Assembly (NCBI GenBank): GCA_900547955.1
Contig: URIR01000007.1
Coordinates: forward strand, 1-57,554
Length of the DNA stretch: 57,554 nucleotides
Direction of reading: 5' to 3'
Source of the DNA: an uncultured Eubacteriales bacterium
GTDB lineage: Bacteria; Bacillota; Clostridia; Christensenellales; QALW01
Part shown: one piece after another, positions 6,916 through 15,283 of the stretch
Numbering within the stretch: the stretch's first letter is position 1
Layout of the letters: each line of letters opens with the position of its first letter
Program-made: the position numbers and the translations under genes
The notes under the pieces: model-generated
The model's input: only the letters and a program-made list of their open reading frames with translations
What the model was told of the DNA's origin: nothing
Databases searched by the model: none

Positions 6916-8439
6916 ATGGCTGTCAGGAAAATAAACAAGGCAAATATCCGCTGGGTATCCATAGGCATTACAGCTATACTCTGCCTTACGGCAGTAATTA
7001 TAACTCTGGTGCTGGTCAAATCCTATCAGGATGATTCCCAGGCTTATATCGACAACATAAAACAGGCTCTTCAGCACGGCTCTGAGGAATTTGAAATACT
7101 TAATTCAAATGTTATCTACGATGGAGTATACATTGAAAACACACCCGTCGGCGGTCTGAGCCTTGAAGAAGCCAAAAAAAAGGTTGAGGAAAACCTTTCC
7201 TCCGAAACAGGCGCGCCTTATATTAATATAACCTACGGCGGCAAGAGCTGGAATTTAAGCGGCGAAGAGCTGGGCGCTCAAAGCTCTCTTGAATCAGCGC
7301 TGGCCGATGCCTGGAACGTGGGCAGAACAGGCACATCCTCTGAACGGCTGGCTCAAATAGAAAAAGTCAAAAACGAGGGCTATCATATAAGCGTTACCGT
7401 TCTGGCCGACACCGCCCTTATAACCCAGACTCTGAACCAGATTAAATCTGAAATAGACCGGGAAGCGGTAAACGCGACTGTTTCCTTCAATTATAATACG
7501 CAGTCCAATAAGGCTGAATTTACTTATACCGAAGAATCCGCCGGCTGCAGGCTTAATGTAGAAACGGCCGCAAACGAAATCCTGGTCGCCTTCCATCAAT
7601 CCTCCCAGGTAAACTATGAGCTTAAGCCTGAAATTATTCAGCCCGATGTAAAATTAAGCGAAATACAGCACGACTATGTTATGCTCAGCAAGTTTTCCAC
7701 TAAAACCAGCAAAAGCAATTCTTCTGTCGAATCAGGCCGGCGCACCAATATCCGCATATCCTCCGCAGCCTTTAACAATTACGTCTGGATGCCGGGAGAC
7801 ATACTTTCCTTTAACCAGACGACAGGAAAGCGCACAAAGGAAAAGGGCTACGAGGAGGGGCTGTTCATCACCTCAGACCGCATATATGACGAAATAACCG
7901 GCGGCGGCGTATGCCAAACCTCTACAACCCTTTTTAACGCCGCCATAGAAGCGGGAGCGACTGAAATCGGCAAAGGCGGCCCGATAGAAATAACCAGACG
8001 ATATCCCCATTCCTGGCCCTCAACCTATGTCGCGGCGGGCAGAGACGCTTCGGTAAACTGGCCCAACGCCGATTTAGTTATGCGCAACAACCGCACCACC
8101 CCGCTATTTATCCGGGCATACTTTGAGAATTATACAGTCACCTTTGAAATATGGGGCGCGCCCTATGACGATAAAGCGGAATATGAAATAGAAGTAGTGC
8201 TTGTAAGCGAAACTGAAGCGCCGCCGCAGGAATTTATCATAGACAGCTCGCATAAGTATGTGAGCAAGCCCGGCGAATATAAAGAGGTATCCCAATCCCG
8301 CAAGGGTTATGTCTACGAAACCTACCAAATTAAAAAGGTGCCCGGACAAGAGCCTGTGCGAACATTAATATACACCTCCACATATAATCCTATACCGGGT
8401 AAAACTTATTATCTGCCTGCGGAGGAAATTGCCGAATAA
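6916..8439 (+). CDS. VanW-family cell-surface protein with peptidoglycan-binding domains
   Basis: A 507-residue protein with a short basic N-terminus and one transmembrane helix (about 13-35), leaving the rest outside the membrane. Residues about 60-230 carry two PG_binding_4-type modules (VYIENTPVGGLSLEEAKKKVEE at the first). The VanW core follows (TNIRISSAAFNNYVWMPGDILSFN..., GGGVCQTSTTLFNAAIEAG, ...HSWPSTYVAAGRDASVNWP). A C-terminal G5-like stretch (SRKGYVYETYQIKKVPG) completes the YoaR/VanW architecture. The family is linked to the cell wall, but no enzymatic activity is established. GGAGG precedes the ATG. Confidence 0.88.
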   Translation: MAVRKINKANIRWVSIGITAILCLTAVIITLVLVKSYQDDSQAYIDNIKQALQHGSEEFEILNSNVIYDGVYIENTPVGGLSLEEAKKKVEENLSSETGAPYINITYGGKSWNLSGEELGAQSSLESALADAWNVGRTGTSSERLAQIEKVKNEGYHISVTVLADTALITQTLNQIKSEIDREAVNATVSFNYNTQSNKAEFTYTEESAGCRLNVETAANEILVAFHQSSQVNYELKPEIIQPDVKLSEIQHDYVMLSKFSTKTSKSNSSVESGRRTNIRISSAAFNNYVWMPGDILSFNQTTGKRTKEKGYEEGLFITSDRIYDEITGGGVCQTSTTLFNAAIEAGATEIGKGGPIEITRRYPHSWPSTYVAAGRDASVNWPNADLVMRNNRTTPLFIRAYFENYTVTFEIWGAPYDDKAEYEIEVVLVSETEAPPQEFIIDSSHKYVSKPGEYKEVSQSRKGYVYETYQIKKVPGQEPVRTLIYTSTYNPIPGKTYYLPAEEIAE

Positions 8440-8453
8440 CGCAGCGGCGCGGC

Positions 8454-8486
8454 GTCCCGGCCTCAAGCAAATCTTGAGGCCGGGAC
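8454..8486 (+). terminator. Perfect 14-bp GC-rich hairpin after the VanW gene
   Basis: GTCCCGGCCTCAAG (8454-8467) and CTTGAGGCCGGGAC (8473-8486) pair perfectly around a five-base loop, 14 bases after the VanW stop. No T run follows, so termination may depend on the following structures. Confidence 0.6.
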
Positions 8487-8488
8487 AT

Positions 8489-8603
8489 GGGGCGCGCAGA
8501 ACGGGAGGGCGGCTTTTGCGGCCGGAGGCCGCCGACCGGGCCTTCGGCCCGGCCGAGGGCAGGCTGCGCCTGCCCAAAAGCCGCCCCCCGCTTTGCGCGC
8601 CCC
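8489..8603. other. 115-nt multibranched GC-rich palindromic structure
   Basis: Nested perfect stems: GGGGCGCGC/GCGCGCCCC (8489-8497 with 8595-8603) encloses GGGCGGCTTTTG/CAAAAGCCGCCC (8507-8518 with 8575-8586). Inside are three hairpins: CGGCC-gga-GGCCG (8519-8531), CCGGGCC-ttc-GGCCCGG (8536-8552) and a GGCAGGC/GCCTGCC hairpin (8558-8574). Base composition is far above its surroundings. The overlapping ORFs in all frames are a consequence of the GC content and not genes. The function is unknown. It could be a palindromic mobile repeat or a structured RNA 3' end. Confidence 0.7.
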
Positions 8604-8640
8604 AAAGGCGACCGCCCTTTAAAAAAGGGCGGTCGCCTTT
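8604..8640 (+). terminator. 17-bp perfect hairpin closing the GC-rich cluster
   Basis: AAAGGCGACCGCCCTTT (8604-8620) and AAAGGGCGGTCGCCTTT (8624-8640) form a 17-bp stem with a three-base loop. It begins at the first base after the multibranched structure. It is A-flanked on the 5' side and T-ended on the 3' side, so it can act as an intrinsic terminator. Confidence 0.6.
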
Positions 8641-8785
8641 CAGATGCCGAGCCCTTTTTGCATTATAAAAGGCGGCTGCGCGCTTGAGGAACGCCGCTTA
8701 TAATTAATTCTTGCGCCCTGGCATATTTTAAAGCGGCGGAAGCCCATAAAAAACAGCGGTCGATTTATTCTCTCTCCCCCCGGCA

Positions 8786-8814
8786 TTGACAAAAAGCCGT
8801 TTCTGAATTATACT
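8786..8814 (+). promoter_or_regulatory. Sigma-A promoter of tarI-tarJ
   Basis: TTGACA (8786-8791), 17 bases, TATACT (8809-8814). The transcript would carry a ~215-base leader containing a family I repeat. Confidence 0.75.
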
Positions 8815-8898
8815 TCCCCTGGTAAAGGTAATATAATCAGTATACAATACGTTTTATAGATTAAGCGGAGAGGATTTCTTAATTTTTAATGCAAACGA

Positions 8899-8990
8899 TG
8901 AGGCGTACCCGAACGCGCCCATTGAGAATAACGCAGAAAATAAAGAAATTATCCAGTTATGAGGCGTATAGTTCTTTATAAACTGAGGAT
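8899..8990 (+). repeat. Family I dispersed repeat, copy a
   Basis: Contains the family core (ATTGAGAATAACGCAGAAAA, AAGAAATTATCC, TGAGGCGT, TAGTTC, TATAAACTGAGGAT). It shares order and sequence with copies near 10.8, 16.3, 21.2 and 34.8 kb. It lies in the tarI leader and overlaps the N-terminal extension of the open frame at 8959, so that extension is not real coding sequence. Confidence 0.75.
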
Positions 8991-9036
8991 ATTAAATCAG
9001 TATCAAAAATTTTTATCCAAAAAGGACGGTAATATA

Positions 9037-9750
9037 ATGATTTTCGGAGTTGTAGTCGCAGGAGGAGTAGGCTCCCGTATGAATATTTCAGATATGCCTA
9101 AGCAGTTCCTGCCCCTCGGAAATAAGCCTATAGTAATACACACCTTGGAAAAATTCCTGCTTAACCAGCGTTTTGATATAGTTTATGTAGGCGTTCATCC
9201 CGACTGGCTAACCTATATGCAGGACTTGGCCGAGCGCTTTAATTTAAGCGGAGCGCGGCTGCGGCTGGTTCCAGGAGGAGCGGACCGCAATCTAACCATA
9301 CTCAACGTCATAGAAAGCATTGAAAAGGAATTCGGCGCTAAGGACGAACATATAATAGTTACTCACGATGCGGTGCGTCCCTTTCTCACAATGCGCATAA
9401 TAGACGATAATATTGACGCGGCTATTAAATACGGAGCATGCGATACGGCGGTAGCGGCTACTGATACCATAGTGGAATCCGAAGACGGGAATTTCATAAA
9501 AAGCATACCCGACAGGCGCAGAATGTACCAGGGGCAGACTCCGCAAAGCTTTAAAATGGAGCTGCTTAAAAAGCTGTATACCAGCCTTACCCCGGAAGAA
9601 AAGGAACTGCTTACCGACGCATGCAAAATATGCGTTTTCCGCAATCAGCCCGTATATATAGTACAGGGGGACGTTTCCAATATTAAAATCACAACGGTAA
9701 GCGATTATAAAATTGCGCAGGCCATGCTGGGAGGAATAGAGCTTGATTAA
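9037..9750 (+). CDS. tarI: Ribitol-5-phosphate (or related) cytidylyltransferase, IspD family
   Basis: A 237-residue cytidylyltransferase that would activate ribitol 5-phosphate to CDP-ribitol for wall teichoic acid or other polyol-phosphate glycopolymers. The N-terminal signature VVVAGGVGSRM with MPKQFLPLGNKPI is the CTP-binding loop of the IspD/TarI family. THDAVRPF, AVAATDTIVE and RRRMYQGQTPQSFK follow. The immediate neighbour is a TarJ-like dehydrogenase that makes the substrate, so TarI is preferred over IspD. The ATG at 9037 is chosen because AAGGACGG lies upstream, the family begins at this point, and the open frame before it is repeat DNA. It overlaps tarJ by eight bases. Confidence 0.88.
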   Translation: MIFGVVVAGGVGSRMNISDMPKQFLPLGNKPIVIHTLEKFLLNQRFDIVYVGVHPDWLTYMQDLAERFNLSGARLRLVPGGADRNLTILNVIESIEKEFGAKDEHIIVTHDAVRPFLTMRIIDDNIDAAIKYGACDTAVAATDTIVESEDGNFIKSIPDRRRMYQGQTPQSFKMELLKKLYTSLTPEEKELLTDACKICVFRNQPVYIVQGDVSNIKITTVSDYKIAQAMLGGIELD

Positions 9751-10756
9751 CCATATATATCAGCTTATAAGCCCCAAGGTATTTTCAGTAAAATACGACG
9801 ATATAGGCGGCGATGGAAAAGTAATAGTGCGGCCGTCCTATCTGGCGGTATGCCATGCCGATCAGAGATATTACCTTGGCCAACGCGACCACAAGGTTTT
9901 GGCTAAAAAACTTCCCATGGCTCTTATTCACGAGGGCTGCGCCACCGTTCTGTCTGACCCTGGAAAAACCTTTCAGCCCGGCCAGAAGGTAGTGATGATA
10001 CCTAACGCCCCTTCAGGCAAGGACGATATAATATATGAAAATTATGCTGAAGGCTCGCACTTTCTTTCAAGCGGCTATGACGGCTTTATGCGGGAAATGG
10101 TAGATTTGCCGGCAGACCGGCTTGTGCCCTATGCTAATATTCCTGACAGGCTAGCCGCAATAACCGAATTTGTAAGCGTAGCGGTACATTCGGTAACCCG
10201 ATTTTCTCTTTGCGCCCATCCGCGCCGGGACGTAATAACCGTTTGGGGAGACGGCAGCCTCTCTTATACGGTATGCTGCGTATTAAAAACATTATTCAAA
10301 TCCAGCAAAATTAACGTCGTAGGCCGGGATTTACGCAAGCTCTCGCATTTTTCCTTTGCGGACAGGACATATATTTCAGACGAGCTTCCGGCCGATTATA
10401 AAACCGACCATGCCTTTGAATGCTGCGGCGGCGAGGGAAGCTATTACGCAATAGACGATATTATCAGAACAATACGCCCGCAGGGCTGCGTTATGCTTAT
10501 GGGAGTTTCTGAAAACCGCGTAGGCATAAATACGCGCGATATCCTGGAAAAAGGCCTTACTTTCATAGGTTCCAGCCGTTCCGGCCGTGCAGATTTTGAA
10601 AAAGCCGTTTCCCTGATGGAGCAAAAGTCCTTCCAAAACAGACTGAGCGTAATCATTTGGGAGGACAAGCCGGTTAAAAATATTAACGATATAAACAGAG
10701 TAATGGCCGACGACCTCACTACCCCTTTTAAAACAGTTTTTAAATGGATGGTATAA
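9743..10756 (+). CDS. tarJ: Ribulose-5-phosphate reductase (TarJ-like zinc alcohol dehydrogenase family)
   Basis: A 337-residue medium-chain dehydrogenase-like protein expected to reduce ribulose 5-phosphate to ribitol 5-phosphate with NADPH. Features: the N-terminal VRPSYLAVCHADQRYYLGQRD segment with a zinc-ligand Cys, PMALIHEGCATV, PGQKVVMIPN, then the nucleotide domain with VITVWGDGSLSYTVCCVLK and AFECCGGEGS. The start is TTG at 9743 inside the tarI 3' end. The tarI-tarJ pair fits the polyol branch of teichoic acid precursor supply, but no tarF/tarL polymerase gene is in view. Confidence 0.87.
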   Translation: MINHIYQLISPKVFSVKYDDIGGDGKVIVRPSYLAVCHADQRYYLGQRDHKVLAKKLPMALIHEGCATVLSDPGKTFQPGQKVVMIPNAPSGKDDIIYENYAEGSHFLSSGYDGFMREMVDLPADRLVPYANIPDRLAAITEFVSVAVHSVTRFSLCAHPRRDVITVWGDGSLSYTVCCVLKTLFKSSKINVVGRDLRKLSHFSFADRTYISDELPADYKTDHAFECCGGEGSYYAIDDIIRTIRPQGCVMLMGVSENRVGINTRDILEKGLTFIGSSRSGRADFEKAVSLMEQKSFQNRLSVIIWEDKPVKNINDINRVMADDLTTPFKTVFKWMV

Positions 10757-10780
10757 TGCCTGACCTTTAGAAAGCGCCGC

Positions 10781-10865
10781 CTATGAGTACGCTCATTGAG
10801 TATAACGCAGAAAATAAGGAAAATTATCCCGTTTTGAGGCTTACAGCTATTTATAAACCGAGGGT
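10781..10865 (+). repeat. Family I dispersed repeat, copy b
   Basis: TATGAGTACGCTCATTGAG, TATAACGCAGAAAATAAGGA, AATTATCCCGTTTTGAGGC and TATAAACCGAGG follow the family order. It sits between tarJ and the ribU promoter. Confidence 0.75.
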
Positions 10866-10933
10866 TCCTGCAATTAATTAACGGCGTGCGCCCAAGCGCT
10901 TAAAATAATATTTATTTGAAGCGTATTTTTAAT

Positions 10934-10963
10934 TTGACAAACTTAACACCGCGGTAATATAAT
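10934..10963 (+). promoter_or_regulatory. Sigma-A promoter of ribU
   Basis: TTGACA (10934-10939), 18 bases, TATAAT (10958-10963), about 20 bases before the FMN aptamer. Confidence 0.85.
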
Positions 10964-10981
10964 TATAAAAAATCAAATATG

Positions 10982-11110
10982 TCTTCGGGGTAGGGTGAAA
11001 TTCCCAATCGGCGGTATAGTCCGCGAGCGCCTTTAACAGGCGCAGGTGCTTTTCAGCACGGGAGCCGGTGAAATTCCGGCGCCGACAGTTACAGTCTGGA
11101 TGAGAGAAGG
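10982..11110 (+). promoter_or_regulatory. FMN riboswitch (RFN element)
   Basis: Shows the conserved RFN blocks in order: TCTTCGGGGTAGGGTGAAAT, TCCCAATCGGCGGT, AGTCCGCGAGCG, CAGCACGGGAGCCGGTGAAA, TTCCGGCGCCGACAG, and AGTCTGGATGAGAGAAGG. FMN binding to this aptamer normally switches off downstream riboflavin genes. Here it precedes a terminator hairpin and a RibU-type transporter gene. Confidence 0.96.
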
Positions 11111-11156
11111 CTTTTAATTGCGCAAATAAATTCCGCGCATCTGTTTTGCCGTTTTG

Positions 11157-11177
11157 CCCCCGTTTTTCGGGGGTTTT
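11157..11177 (+). terminator. Expression-platform terminator of the FMN riboswitch
   Basis: CCCCCG-ttttt-CGGGGG followed by TTTT. Located between the aptamer and the ribU start, so FMN-dependent premature termination is the likely output. Confidence 0.8.
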
Positions 11178-11249
11178 AAATTACAACAAATTTCTTTTCT
11201 CATTCGCGCCTTTAATACGTACTCTCCCTATCCCGAGAAAGGAACGCAT

Positions 11250-11828
11250 ATGTACTACAAAACAAAAAAAATGATTGTTCTGGCGGCAATGTGCGCCATA
11301 GCCTATGTAGTTATGCTGGTAGGCCGCATAAACGTAGTGCTGTTTTTAAAATACGACCCCAAGGACGTCATAATTGCAATGGGCGGCTTTATGTTCGGAC
11401 CATTAAGCGCCGTTATTATTTCTGTATTAGTGTCCTTCCTGGAAATGCTTACAGCCAGCGACACGGCCTGGTGGGGACTAATTATGAATATTATCTCTTC
11501 CTGCTCTTTTGCAGCAGTAGCTTCGCTTATATACAAAAAAAAGCACACCTTTGCCGGCGCAGTAACAGGCTTATTAACAGGCTGGCTCTTCACTTCAGGC
11601 ATAATGATGCTATGGAATTACCTTGTTACCCCTATTTACATGGGAATAGCCCGTGAGGTTGTGGCCGGCATGCTTCTTCCCTATTTTCTGCCATTTAATC
11701 TGCTTAAGGGCGGAGTTAATACCGTTCTTACCCTGCTTTTATATAAGCCTGTTGTTACCGCTCTGCGCAAATCCCATCTGCTGCCCGAAGGCGGCGCTAA
11801 AACAACGCAAAAACCCCAAAAGCAATAA
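11250..11828 (+). CDS. ribU: ECF transporter riboflavin-specific S component
   Basis: A 192-residue integral membrane protein with five to six hydrophobic helices, the size and pattern of an ECF-type S component. The start MYYKTKKMIVLAAMCAIAYVVML, the DPKDVIIAMGGFMFGP loop and the long charged C-terminal tail match RibU-like proteins. It would capture riboflavin for a shared EcfA/EcfA'/EcfT module encoded elsewhere. The FMN riboswitch directly upstream supports the vitamin assignment. The ATG at 11250 follows GAGAAAGGAACGC. The longer open frame to 11154 overlaps the riboswitch terminator and is rejected. Confidence 0.92.
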   Translation: MYYKTKKMIVLAAMCAIAYVVMLVGRINVVLFLKYDPKDVIIAMGGFMFGPLSAVIISVLVSFLEMLTASDTAWWGLIMNIISSCSFAAVASLIYKKKHTFAGAVTGLLTGWLFTSGIMMLWNYLVTPIYMGIAREVVAGMLLPYFLPFNLLKGGVNTVLTLLLYKPVVTALRKSHLLPEGGAKTTQKPQKQ

Positions 11829-11829
11829 G

Positions 11830-11877
11830 CGTTGTGCCGTTTTTGGGCGGCATACGCCGCCCAAAAACGGCACAACG
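11830..11877 (+). terminator. 22-bp perfect inverted repeat after ribU
   Basis: Arms 11830-11851 and 11856-11877 are exact complements around a four-base ATAC loop. The stem contains an internal TTTTT/AAAAA block. It starts just after the ribU stop. The stem is longer than most intrinsic terminators and has no downstream T run. Confidence 0.7.
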
Positions 11878-11926
11878 GCGGTCTTAAACAACTGTTCCAA
11901 ATAATATAATATATTTACTTTCGCTC

Positions 11927-11955
11927 TTGCTAATTTTATCTTTATAATATATAAT
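11927..11955 (+). promoter_or_regulatory. Probable promoter of the isomerase-nagB operon
   Basis: TTGCTA (11927-11932), 17 bases, TATAAT (11950-11955), about 45 bases before the first gene. Confidence 0.6.
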
Positions 11956-11999
11956 TATCATATTGATTGTTTTTATAGACAATATAACAGGAAGGATGG

Positions 12000-12848
12000 T
12001 TGCTGTTTATGTACGATTTTTCCATCGGAATAATGCTGGATTCTCTGAGACTGCCTGTCCCGCAGGCGCTTAAAGCCGCAAAAGATATGAATGTAAGCGG
12101 AATACAGCTATATGCTACCAGCGGAGAAATGGCGCCGGAAAACATGACCGCGCGGAAGAGACGGGAATTTCTGAGCATGGTTAGAAGCGCCGGGCTTAAA
12201 ATAAGCGCGCTTTGCGGAGATTTAGGCCACGGCTTTGGCGACCCTTATCTAAATCCCAGCCTTATAGAGCGTTCCAAGCATATAATGGAATTAGCTAAGG
12301 ATTTGGAAACAAATATAGTAACAACTCATATAGGCGTAGTACCCGCCTCCTCCAGCCACGACAGATATAAAATAATGCAGGAAGCCTGCTTTAAGCTCGC
12401 CTGCTTTGCCCATGAGCTAAACGGTTTTTTTGCAATAGAGACCGGCCCGGAGCCGTCTAGTGTGCTTAAAAGCTTCCTGGACGGTATAGACTGTCCTGGA
12501 ATCGCAGTAAATTTTGACCCTGCGAATCTGATAATGGTTATAAACGAATCTCCCGCGGAAGCCGTAAACAATCTTAAGGAATACATAGTGCATACCCATG
12601 CCAAAGATGGAAAACAGCTATATTATAAAGAGCCCGAAATGGTTTATGGCCTTATACCCAACGATAATCCCGCTCCCTCTTTTATAGAAACCCCGTTAGG
12701 CCAGGGAAATGTTGATTTCCCAGTCTATCTTAAAGCGCTCAGCGAAACGGGCTACAACGGATTCCTGACAATAGAACGGGAGGTAGGCGAAAATCCGTTG
12801 AAAGATATAGAAAAAGCAGCGGACTTTTTAAGGAGCATTATAAATTAA
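12000..12848 (+). CDS. Sugar phosphate isomerase/epimerase-like TIM-barrel protein
   Basis: A 282-residue AP_endonuc_2/xylose-isomerase-like barrel. Recognisable segments are FSIGIMLDSLR at the start, VSGIQLYATSGEMAPENM, LKISALCGDLGHGF, TTHIGVVPASS, FAIETGPEP, NFDPANL, VHTHAKDGKQL and a C-terminal FLTIEREVGENP, which supply the His/Glu/Asp metal ligands. The substrate is unknown. It directly precedes nagB (two-base gap) and may handle an amino-sugar or related hexose. The start could be TTG at 12000, close to AGGAAGG, or ATG at 12009 with longer spacing. Confidence 0.82.
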   Translation: MLFMYDFSIGIMLDSLRLPVPQALKAAKDMNVSGIQLYATSGEMAPENMTARKRREFLSMVRSAGLKISALCGDLGHGFGDPYLNPSLIERSKHIMELAKDLETNIVTTHIGVVPASSSHDRYKIMQEACFKLACFAHELNGFFAIETGPEPSSVLKSFLDGIDCPGIAVNFDPANLIMVINESPAEAVNNLKEYIVHTHAKDGKQLYYKEPEMVYGLIPNDNPAPSFIETPLGQGNVDFPVYLKALSETGYNGFLTIEREVGENPLKDIEKAADFLRSIIN

Positions 12849-12850
12849 TT

Positions 12851-13573
12851 ATGACTAACAAATACATAAAACAGATAAATTGTTCAGACTATCAGGAGCT
12901 GAGCGGGCGGGCTGCGGCATTAGTTGCCGACATCGTAAAAAAACAGCCCAAAGCGCGTTTAGGCCTTCCTACGGGCGGCACTCCCATAGGCATGTATAAA
13001 ATCCTCGGCGAAATGACTCTGGATTTTTCCCTCTGCCATACTTTTAACCTGGACGAATACGCCGGACTTGCCTCCTCAGATAAAAGAAGCTACCGTGCCT
13101 TTATGCAGGAACAGCTTTTCAGCAGAATAAATCTGCCCGAAAGCGGCATACATTTTTTAAACGGCACAGCCCAGGACCTGGAAAAAGAATGCCGGCGTTA
13201 TGACGAAGAATTAGAGCGGCTGGGTCCGCTGAACCTGCAGATTCTCGGAATGGGCTTAAACGGTCATATAGGCTTTAACGAGCCGGCTGACAGTTTTATC
13301 CCCCAGGCCCATATTCAGCCCCTAAGCCCTTCAACAATAAAAGCCAACTCCCGTTTTTTCAACCAGGAAAGCGAAGTTCCAAGGCAAGCGCTTACCATGG
13401 GAGTAGCCCCTATAATGAGAGCGGAAAAAATCCTGCTGCTTATATGCGGAAAGGAAAAATGCGCTCTGCTGGAAAAAGCGCTCAGCGGTCCAATAACCCC
13501 TAAGCTTCCTGTATCCCTGCTGCAGCTGCATTCCAATGTAACAATAATTACATGCACTAAAGACCAGGCCTGA
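12851..13573 (+). CDS. nagB: Glucosamine-6-phosphate deaminase
   Basis: A 240-residue cytoplasmic enzyme converting glucosamine 6-phosphate to fructose 6-phosphate and ammonium. The signatures are GLPTGGTPIGMYKIL, HTFNLDEYAGL and the active-site stretch LGMGLNGHIGFNEPADSF, followed by ALTMGVAPIMRAEKILLLICGKEK. Length and the GLNGH form (rather than GNDGH of enteric NagB) match Gram-positive NagB proteins. It starts two bases after the isomerase-like gene. nagA follows in the same direction, but a family II MITE now separates them. Confidence 0.94.
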   Translation: MTNKYIKQINCSDYQELSGRAAALVADIVKKQPKARLGLPTGGTPIGMYKILGEMTLDFSLCHTFNLDEYAGLASSDKRSYRAFMQEQLFSRINLPESGIHFLNGTAQDLEKECRRYDEELERLGPLNLQILGMGLNGHIGFNEPADSFIPQAHIQPLSPSTIKANSRFFNQESEVPRQALTMGVAPIMRAEKILLLICGKEKCALLEKALSGPITPKLPVSLLQLHSNVTIITCTKDQA

Positions 13574-13768
13574 TAATACCAGCCTTTGTGATTCTGTGCA
13601 AATATCTTGAATCCGCAGTATGCCTAAGGATTATTACAGGGTTTTCGTAATAAGAAGGTAGGATAATTATCTAAAAGGGATTGCTTTCGAGCGGTATTAT
13701 TTTGACCTATTAATATAATATGTCTTAATTTATTTTCAACGCTGGCTATATGCTCTCTCCATAGCCCA

Positions 13769-14040
13769 GACAATACAATCAAAGTACAATGCGCTTTTGC
13801 TTTGGATGCCCGCCGCGTCCGCTTTGCTGCGCGGTATTTAAAATACGCCCGGTATGTATTCAATCACGCGCCGCGCGGCTGTCAACGGCATTTAAGCAAA
13901 AATCTCCGACCGCAGAGAAAAAGGAATTTTCCGGTTTTGCAAGGCGGCAGGACGCAGAAATACCGGGCGTATTTTAAGAACGGCAACGCAGCAAAACCGA
14001 ACAATTCACACTCTCGGCGGCGTACTTTGATTGCATTGTC
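13769..14040 (+). mobile_element. Family II MITE, copy 1 (between nagB and nagA)
   Basis: A 272-bp element with terminal inverted repeats starting GACAATACAATCAAAGTACA and ending in the complement ...TTGATTGCATTGTC. TA follows the right end. The left flank is CA, so the target copy has mutated or was imprecise. Internal inverted stretches (AAATACGCCCGGTAT and ATACCGGGCGTATTTT) make it largely palindromic. The interior matches copies 2 and 3 closely. It encodes no transposase. Confidence 0.85.
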
Positions 14041-14176
14041 TATTAATTTGATGAATTAATACGAGGCTGTTTATTGGGTACAGATATGCAGGACTTTGCT
14101 TGCAGGTAGTTTGATGACGCAAATGGATAAATATGTATAGTGGAGTTATTTTCTCTTTAACTAAGGACGGTTGCAT

Positions 14177-15283
14177 ATGCTTTTAAAAAATGCTGAAATA
14201 TTCTATCAGGGCGCTTTCAAAGAAGCAGACCTTTTAATTGCTGACGGCAAAATAGAACTTATCGGCAGCAGTTTGAATATAAGCTGCCCGGATAATGAAG
14301 ATTTAACCGGATATTACATAATACCCGGTCTGGTTGATATTCATACGCACGGCTGCCTGGGGCTGGATTTTACCGACGCCAGCTCCCGGGAAGAGGAGCG
14401 TATGTGTAATTATTACGCCCGCCACGGCGTTACCTCAATAATAAAAACCATTATGACCGCCCCACTAAAAAAAATGTTTAACGCATTAAGCACAGCTCTT
14501 CCAAGCACCGGCGCGCATATTCAGGGCGTGCGTTTGGAAGGTCCTTTTCTCAATCCCGCCAAACGCGGAGCGCATAAGGCCGAGCTGCTAAAGGCCCCTG
14601 ACCCCGCCCTTATTCAAGACTTTTTATCCGCCTCTGAGAATAAGCTCCGCATTATAGATATAGCTCCTGAATTGCAGGGCGCTCTTCCTCTTATAAGCAG
14701 CTTTTCGGAAAATGTGCGTTTTTCAATAGCGCATACGCAATGCACCTACAGCCAGGCTTTAGAGGCATTAAACGCCGGCGCCCTCTCTTTTACCCATCTT
14801 TTTAACGCAATGGAACCCATAAAGGCGCGCGAGCCCGGTAGTATCGGGGCATTTTTAGATAGCGCAGCCTACGGGGAATGCATAGGCGATTTATTCCATG
14901 TGCATAGGGCAAATCTTAAAATGCTGTTTAAGCAGAGCGCAGAACGGCTCTGTTTAATTTCAGATTCAGTCGCCGCAGGGCTTGCTGACGGCAGCTATGT
15001 CCTTAACGGCCGACAAATTACCGTAAAACACGGCCAGGCCTACTGTCCTGACGGCACTATAGCCGGCTCGTCGGTAAATCTATTCCAATGCCTAAAAAAT
15101 GCGGTCAGCTTAGGAATGCCTTTAGCTCAGGCCGTTTTAAGCTGCACCCTTCTGCCCGCCAAGGCAGCGGGAATTGAAAGCCAATGCGGAAGCCTGCTGC
15201 CAGGAAGAAACGCGGATATGATAATAATGGATAGAAAACTTAAAATAAAAAAAATCCTAATGTCAGGCAAAAATATATTATAG
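14177..15283 (+). CDS. nagA: N-acetylglucosamine-6-phosphate deacetylase
   Basis: A 368-residue amidohydrolase-fold enzyme that removes acetate from GlcNAc-6-P, feeding NagB. Motifs in order: GLVDIHTHGCLGLDF (metal-binding HxH), VRLEGPFLNPAKRGAHK with the catalytic-site Glu, IAHTQCTYSQA, FTHLFNAMEPI, LISDSVAAGLADG, and the C-terminal LPGRNADMIIMD. The ATG at 14177 is preferred to TTG 14171 because AAGGA lies nine bases upstream of the ATG. The MITE upstream may have moved its promoter or split it from the nagB transcript. Confidence 0.93.
   Translation: MLLKNAEIFYQGAFKEADLLIADGKIELIGSSLNISCPDNEDLTGYYIIPGLVDIHTHGCLGLDFTDASSREEERMCNYYARHGVTSIIKTIMTAPLKKMFNALSTALPSTGAHIQGVRLEGPFLNPAKRGAHKAELLKAPDPALIQDFLSASENKLRIIDIAPELQGALPLISSFSENVRFSIAHTQCTYSQALEALNAGALSFTHLFNAMEPIKAREPGSIGAFLDSAAYGECIGDLFHVHRANLKMLFKQSAERLCLISDSVAAGLADGSYVLNGRQITVKHGQAYCPDGTIAGSSVNLFQCLKNAVSLGMPLAQAVLSCTLLPAKAAGIESQCGSLLPGRNADMIIMDRKLKIKKILMSGKNIL

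Noticed and set aside
8365..8687. Several 66-80 codon ORFs on both strands in 8365-8687
   Set aside because: They arise from the low stop-codon frequency of the GC-rich hairpin cluster. The peptides are Pro/Arg/Gly-rich and follow the palindromes.
8959..9036. N-terminal 26-codon extension of tarI
   Set aside because: This stretch overlaps family I repeat DNA. The family start and a ribosome binding site support ATG 9037.
11154..11249. N-terminal 32-codon extension of ribU
   Set aside because: It would be encoded by the riboswitch terminator stem. ATG 11250 has the better ribosome binding site.
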